DNA of 25,764 nt from Bordetella parapertussis. Lineage in GTDB: Bacteria; Pseudomonadota; Gammaproteobacteria; Burkholderiales; Burkholderiaceae_B. The notes below the pieces were generated by a model. It searched no databases. It saw nothing but the letters and a program-made list of their open reading frames with translations, and was not told where the DNA came from. The DNA lies in the NCBI GenBank assembly GCA_945872285.1, contig CAMBZR010000046.1, forward strand, positions 1 through 25,764, written 5' to 3'. Within the stretch, counting starts at the first letter, position 1; each line of letters begins with the position of its first letter. Below, piece by piece: positions 22,602 to 25,764 of the stretch. Both the position numbers and the translations under genes were made by a program.

Positions 22602-23849
22602 ATGGCAGCCACTCGCAAACGCGCACTCATTATTGGCGGTTCGTTAGCAGGTTTGTTCGCCGCGAATCTATTGCGCCAACAAGGGTGGCAAATTTCAATC
22701 TATGAACGTACCCAAGGCGACTTGGCCAGTCGAGGCGCGGGCATTGGTACCTATCGGCAACTCTTTGACATCATGGCAAGCTTGGGTATCAAAGATCTCG
22801 AAGCAAAATGTATCCCGCTTAAAAGACGCCTTTGTTTTGGCTCCTCTGGCGAAGTGGTGCACGAAGTCAATCAATTACACACCATGAGCGCGTGGGCCAC
22901 AATTTATCACGCGTTAAAAAAGCTTGTTCCCGCTCATGAATATCACTCAGGTAAACAGCTTGTCACCATCGAACAAGCCGACAAACGCGTCACAGCCGTT
23001 TTTAGCGATGGCACGCGAGAAACGGCAGATCTATTGATCGGCGCCGATGGTCTGCGCTCAACGGTCCGTCAGCACTACGCCCCATCGATAGAGCCTGTTT
23101 ATGCAGGGTATGTTGCTTGGCGTGGGATGGTAGATGAAAACGATTTTTCTGCTCAAGACCACGCACAGATTTTTGAGAACTACGCTTTTGGATTTCCAGA
23201 GGGAGAGCAATTTTTAGCGTATCCGGTCTTAGGGCGCACGAACGAAAATATTAAAGGCAAACGCTCGTACAACTTTGTTTGGTATCGCCCCGCTTCAGAC
23301 AACGAATTAAAAAATCTATGCACGGACGAGCAAGGGGTTTGCCACGGCAGTGCGATTGCGCCACCGCTTATACGTAAAGAACTCGCGCTTGGAATCAAAG
23401 CTGCTGCAAACAAGCTGCTGGCGCCTCAACTTGCCAGAATCGTCAATCAAGTGCCACAACCTTTTTTTCAGGCGATCAATGATTTAGAGTCCCAGAGCCT
23501 TGTCTTTGGGCGCGTTGCCTTGATCGGCGATGCTGCTTTTATCGCCAGGCCACACGTGGGTGGTGGGATCACAAAGGCGGCAATCGATGCGCAAACCTTG
23601 GCTCAGGCCCTAGAGGCAGAGCCCAACAATATCGATCAGGCGCTGATCGCCTTCGAAGCCCGCGCGCTACATTTTGGCAAAGGCGTGGTTGAACGCGCAC
23701 GCGGCCTGGGTGCCTATCTTGAAGGACAGCACAAACCTTTTGAGGCGCGCACGCCAGCGCAGCGCTCGCGCGATATCAGGATCGTGATGCAAGAACAGGG
23801 CGCTGCCTTGACCAATGAATTATTACATTCAAGCGAGGCGGCGCACTAG
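22602..23849 (+). CDS. FAD-dependent aromatic-ring hydroxylase (group A flavin monooxygenase)
   Basis: This 415-residue enzyme has the three marks of group A flavoprotein hydroxylases: the ADP-binding GGSLAGLFAANLL (12-24) with ERTQGDLASRGAGIG downstream, the DG motif LLIGADGLRSTVR (145-156) and the GD motif LIGDAAFIARPHVGGG (308-321). The ARPHVGGGITKA version of the GD motif, with FVWYRP and YVAWRGMVDE, resembles hydroxylases of the 2,6-dihydroxypyridine type more than salicylate or p-hydroxybenzoate hydroxylases, so a heterocyclic or phenolic substrate is suggested. It probably shares a transcript with the VOC protein. The ribosome site is weak. Confidence 0.88.
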   Translation: MAATRKRALIIGGSLAGLFAANLLRQQGWQISIYERTQGDLASRGAGIGTYRQLFDIMASLGIKDLEAKCIPLKRRLCFGSSGEVVHEVNQLHTMSAWATIYHALKKLVPAHEYHSGKQLVTIEQADKRVTAVFSDGTRETADLLIGADGLRSTVRQHYAPSIEPVYAGYVAWRGMVDENDFSAQDHAQIFENYAFGFPEGEQFLAYPVLGRTNENIKGKRSYNFVWYRPASDNELKNLCTDEQGVCHGSAIAPPLIRKELALGIKAAANKLLAPQLARIVNQVPQPFFQAINDLESQSLVFGRVALIGDAAFIARPHVGGGITKAAIDAQTLAQALEAEPNNIDQALIAFEARALHFGKGVVERARGLGAYLEGQHKPFEARTPAQRSRDIRIVMQEQGAALTNELLHSSEAAH

Positions 23850-23940
23850 CAAAACAGGAGGCAGAAAACCTGTTGCCCAGAAAATAAGCGCGCAGAGACT
23901 CCCCAGTTACATTCCGTTGAATAGCTGGCTTAATACTTTA

Positions 23941-23968
23941 TTGACATCAAACGACTCAAGCATATGAA
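23941..23968 (+). promoter_or_regulatory. Probable sigma-70 promoter before the Bug pseudogene
   Basis: A perfect TTGACA (23941-23946) is followed after 16 bases by TATGAA (23963-23968). It would start transcription about 100 bases before the ATG at 24075. The promoter appears intact although the gene it serves is broken. The rest of 23850-24074 holds only a weak 6-bp inverted repeat (AACAGG/CCTGTT, 23853-23874) just after the flavoprotein gene. Confidence 0.4.
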
Positions 23969-24074
23969 AAAAATTGGAATGATTGGCATTAGCTCAAATC
24001 AAGAAGGCGATCCACTGGCCTTCTTGCCAGAAATCGTCACCCGAATTGCAAAAAGACATTAAGACGAGACCCTC

Positions 24075-24749
24075 ATGAACACCTCAATCCAATTCTGGCA
24101 TCGCACAGCACAAGTCAGCATATTGTTCTTTGTCAGTGCGCTTATCATTGCCGTATCAGGTCGCACAGCGAATGCACAATCCACTTATCCGGACAGAGCC
24201 ATTCGCATCGTTGTGCCCTACACCCCCGGCGGTGGAGGCGACACCAACTCGCGTATGCTCGCTCAGCCGATGTCCGCGATTCTAGGCCAGCCGATCGTCA
24301 TTGAAAATCGGCCCGGTGCAAGTGGCGTGGTTGGTGCGATGGCGGTTTTGCAATCACCACGCGATGGCTATACGCTGTTCTACGACGCCTTCCCGTATGC
24401 AGTGAATGCTGTCATGCGCGACCTACCCTTTGATCCAGTCACGGACATGATTCCGGTATCATAAGCCATCAACATGCCCCTGATTTTGGTGACCCCTGCG
24501 GCAAGTCCTTTTCACACCGTCAAAGAATTAGTTGAATTTGCCAAAGCGAATCCTAACAAACTCGATTACGGCTCATACGGGGCGGGCGGAGCCTCCCATC
24601 TAGCCGCCGAAATGCTGCAACGCGATGCTGGAATGAAATGGGTTCATGTTCCTTATAAGGGTGGCGCTCAGGCTATTGCCGATGTGTTGGCCGGTAGATT
24701 AGCGAGCTATTTTTCAAACCCGATCACCGCCTTGCCACATTTAACCAAA
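24075..24749 (+). pseudogene. Bug/TctC-family receptor, nonsense-mutated and 3'-truncated by an IS
   Basis: The frame starts as a normal Bug receptor: a signal peptide ending RTANAQ, then TYPDRAIRIVVPYTPGGGGD, ENRPGASGVVGAM and PRDGYTLFYD. A TAA at 24462-24464 interrupts it after DMIPVS. The same frame then resumes without a shift as AINMPLILVTPAASPF, LDYGSYGAGGASHLAAEML and HVPYKGGAQAIADVLAGRL. Similarity ends at NPITALPHLTK (24749), where IS605-type sequence begins. About 100 C-terminal residues are missing. A single base change could explain the stop, and the IS insertion is a separate lesion. The nonsense position should be checked against read data. Confidence 0.88.
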
Positions 24750-24759
24750 TGCGCGGAAA

Positions 24760-24781
24760 TCCTCCCCGTTCAGGGGGAGGA
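24760..24781. repeat. Left-end hairpin of the IS605-type element
   Basis: TCCTCCCC and GGGGAGGA form a perfect 8-bp stem with the 6-base loop GTTCAG. Subterminal imperfect palindromes are the recognition structures of IS200/IS605 transposases. A similar stem closes the right end. Confidence 0.65.
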
Positions 24782-24791
24782 TGAATAGCGC

Positions 24792-24808
24792 GGACACCGC
24801 AGGTGTCC
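24792..24808. repeat. Second perfect hairpin near the IS left end
   Basis: GGACACC and GGTGTCC pair perfectly (7 bp) around the loop GCA, just inside the left-end hairpin and at the end of the tnpA remnant. It could be part of the end structure or a terminator for tnpA. Confidence 0.45.
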
Positions 24809-24819
24809 CTGTTTTTAGC

Positions 24820-24876
24820 TGATTCAGGTCTGGGCGGTTGTTCGATGTCTTGGTAAACGATCGCGGTAGCGGTTCT
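24820..24876 (-). pseudogene. tnpA: C-terminal remnant of an IS200/IS605 Y1 transposase (TnpA)
   Basis: The minus strand reads RTATAIVYQDIEQPPRPES. This resembles the C-terminal end of IS200/IS605 TnpA proteins, where a segment like IVRQYIEQQ...P closes the protein. The matching residues are I, V, Q, I, E, Q and P in register. The HUH motif and catalytic Tyr lie in the missing part. Its orientation away from tnpB and towards the left end is the one expected for IS605-type elements. The match is short, so confidence is moderate. Confidence 0.4.
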
Positions 24877-25037
24877 GCAGCACTCTGTCAACTTCGTCTT
24901 TGTTGAAGGTAGCAAGGCAATATTTCGTTACAAAGAACAAGTTTTTGTTGCAAAGATTCAGTGAATTTTTACCTGACAGATACAAGTTTTACACAGGTGA
25001 TTTGGTGATTTACCTTGATAGCGCAAATATAATTCAA

Positions 25038-25646
25038 GGTATGAAACGCTTGCAGGCCACACTTTCGGATGGTACGGTGTTTGAACCGGTCAACGCCCTG
25101 CGTAAACACGCCGAAACACTCGCGAGGTCTCAACGTTGCTTGAGCCGCAAGACGAAATTCAGTCGTAACTGGAAAAAGCAGAAACAGAAAATTTCATGCT
25201 TGCATCACCGGGTCGCCCATACCCGCCATGACTTTCTTCACAAGACTTCTAATCTGATCAGCAAAAACCACGCGATGATTGTGATCGAAGACTTGAAGGT
25301 CACCAACATGAGCAAATCTGCCTCAGGCACAATCGAGGCGCCAGGGCGGTGCGTCAAAGCCAAGTCTGGCCTAAATAAGTCGATACTCGATCAAGGCTGG
25401 GGCGAGTTTCGCCGCCAGTTAGAATACAAACAAGTGTGGCGTGGTGGTGAGGTACTTGCAATCGATCCGCGCAACACGAGCCGTACTTGCCCGGCTTGCA
25501 AGCACATAGCAGTCGAGAACCGAAAAACACAAGCCAAATTTGAGTGCGTCGCATGCGGCTTTGCTGAAAACGCAGACCTGACTGCGGCCCTCAACATACT
25601 AAGGGCAGGACATGTCCGGCTCGCCTGCCAAGTGAACGGTGCATGA
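25038..25646 (+). pseudogene. tnpB: TnpB C-terminal half (IS605-type RNA-guided nuclease remnant)
   Basis: Family sequence begins near GMKRLQATLSDGT and runs to the natural C-terminus, about 200 residues out of a usual 370-400. RuvC-II is present as MIVIEDLKVTNMS, with the catalytic Glu. The zinc finger is TCPACK...CVACG with all four Cys, and RuvC-III is ENADLTAALNI with the catalytic Asp. The RuvC-I Asp, normally in a GIDxG sequence just before GMKR, is replaced by ANIIQG. The N-terminal wedge and RNA-binding domains are gone. Codons back to 24900 stay open but lie in unrelated AT-rich sequence. The protein cannot be an active nuclease. The linked right end may still be transcribed. Confidence 0.85.
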
Positions 25647-25764
25647 ATGCCGTCAGCAACAGGAACCCACCGAAGCGATCGACCCCATCCCGGGGCCTAC
25701 GCCGTAGGAATCCCCGTTCTTCCCGCGTCAGCGGCGTCCGTGAGGACGAGGGCGGGGAGGATGT
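25620..25764 (+). ncRNA. Putative omegaRNA scaffold / IS605 right end
   Basis: In IS605-type elements the guide RNA scaffold overlaps the tnpB 3' end and the right end. Here the region after tnpB holds CCTACG-C-CGTAGG (25696-25708). An outer stem TCCCCG/CGGGGA (25711-25716 with 25753-25758) encloses two adjacent hairpins: CCGC-GTCA-GCGG (25723-25734) and CGTCC-GTGA-GGACG (25735-25748), the second with a GNRA loop. The sequence ends GGCGGGGAGGATGT, close to common IS605 right ends. The guide would lie just beyond the window. The 5' boundary is a guess. Confidence 0.5.

Larger units (their letters stand above)
24750..25764 (+). mobile_element. Internally deleted IS605-type element (tnpA and tnpB tails, both ends)
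   Basis: The segment has the divergent IS605/IS608 layout. A left-end hairpin (24760-24781) comes first, then a tnpA 3' remnant on the minus strand, a tnpB 3' part on the plus strand and a structured right end reaching the window edge. The two ends share the blocks CCCCGTTC (24764-24771 and 25712-25719) and GGGGAGGATG (24774-24783 and 25754-25763), as expected for subterminal hairpins recognised by the Y1 transposase. The 5' halves of both genes are gone, and an AT-rich stretch of about 130 bases sits at the join. It cannot move itself but could be moved by a related TnpA. It inserted into a Bug gene. Confidence 0.75.

Noticed and set aside
23964..24062. A 32-codon frame starting MKKIGMIGISSN, faintly like the start of an Asp/Glu racemase
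   Set aside because: Its ATG overlaps the probable -10 box, the match is only a few common residues, and it ends before any domain. It could be a remnant but cannot be supported.
24900..25037. N-terminal 46 codons that extend the TnpB frame upstream
   Set aside because: They are open by chance in AT-rich sequence, do not resemble TnpB, and lack the RuvC-I motif.

Overview
The window looks like a chromosomal segment from a betaproteobacterium of the order Burkholderiales. The main reason is the dense repetition of Bug-type (TctC-like) periplasmic solute receptors, a family greatly expanded in Bordetella, Cupriavidus and relatives. Base composition is near 50% GC by eye. No rRNA, tRNA or CRISPR array was seen. 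Both ends cut into repeated sequence: a Bug gene on the left and an IS605-type right end on the right. This suggests the window is a contig broken at repeats.

Layout. 1-3.4 kb: a truncated Bug gene and an intact Bug gene diverge. They are followed by a small ribbon-helix-helix regulator with a two-helix membrane protein, then the scar of another Bug gene whose 5' and 3' pieces now lie on opposite strands. 3.4-6.6 kb: an enolase-superfamily enzyme with an NTF2-like partner on the minus strand, divergent from an orphan branched-chain-type ABC binding protein. 6.6-8.1 kb: a small secreted subtilase behind a probable outer-membrane barrel protein. 8.2-9.5 kb: three tiny membrane proteins and a SOUL-family haem-binding protein in a tight row. 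9.6-13.3 kb: two divergent Bug receptors, a cupin and a TauD-type dioxygenase. 13.4-19.5 kb: an MFS transporter, an epoxide-hydrolase-like enzyme, a flavin monooxygenase with an N-terminal NTF2-like domain overlapping an amidohydrolase, and another Bug receptor. 19.6-21.5 kb: a uronate-dehydrogenase-like enzyme coupled to queE and queD (queuosine precursor synthesis). 21.7-23.8 kb: a two-domain VOC (glyoxalase/dioxygenase fold) protein and an aromatic-ring-hydroxylase-type flavoprotein. 24.1-25.8 kb: a Bug pseudogene with an in-frame stop, cut at its 3' end by an internally deleted IS605-type element. That element keeps the tails of tnpA and tnpB and a structured right end, probably the omegaRNA scaffold.

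How it fits together (inference). Much of the region reads as scavenging and oxidative breakdown of organic acids or aromatic/heterocyclic compounds. Receptors and an MFS carrier would capture substrates, and two flavin monooxygenases, a TauD dioxygenase, a cupin, a VOC protein, two hydrolases and an enolase-superfamily enzyme would modify them. No TctA/TctB membrane subunits and no LysR, IclR or GntR regulator are present, so the receptors must rely on partners elsewhere. The Bug copies are in different states: intact, split and inverted, nonsense-mutated, or IS-truncated. The segment therefore looks like an actively turning-over receptor repertoire.
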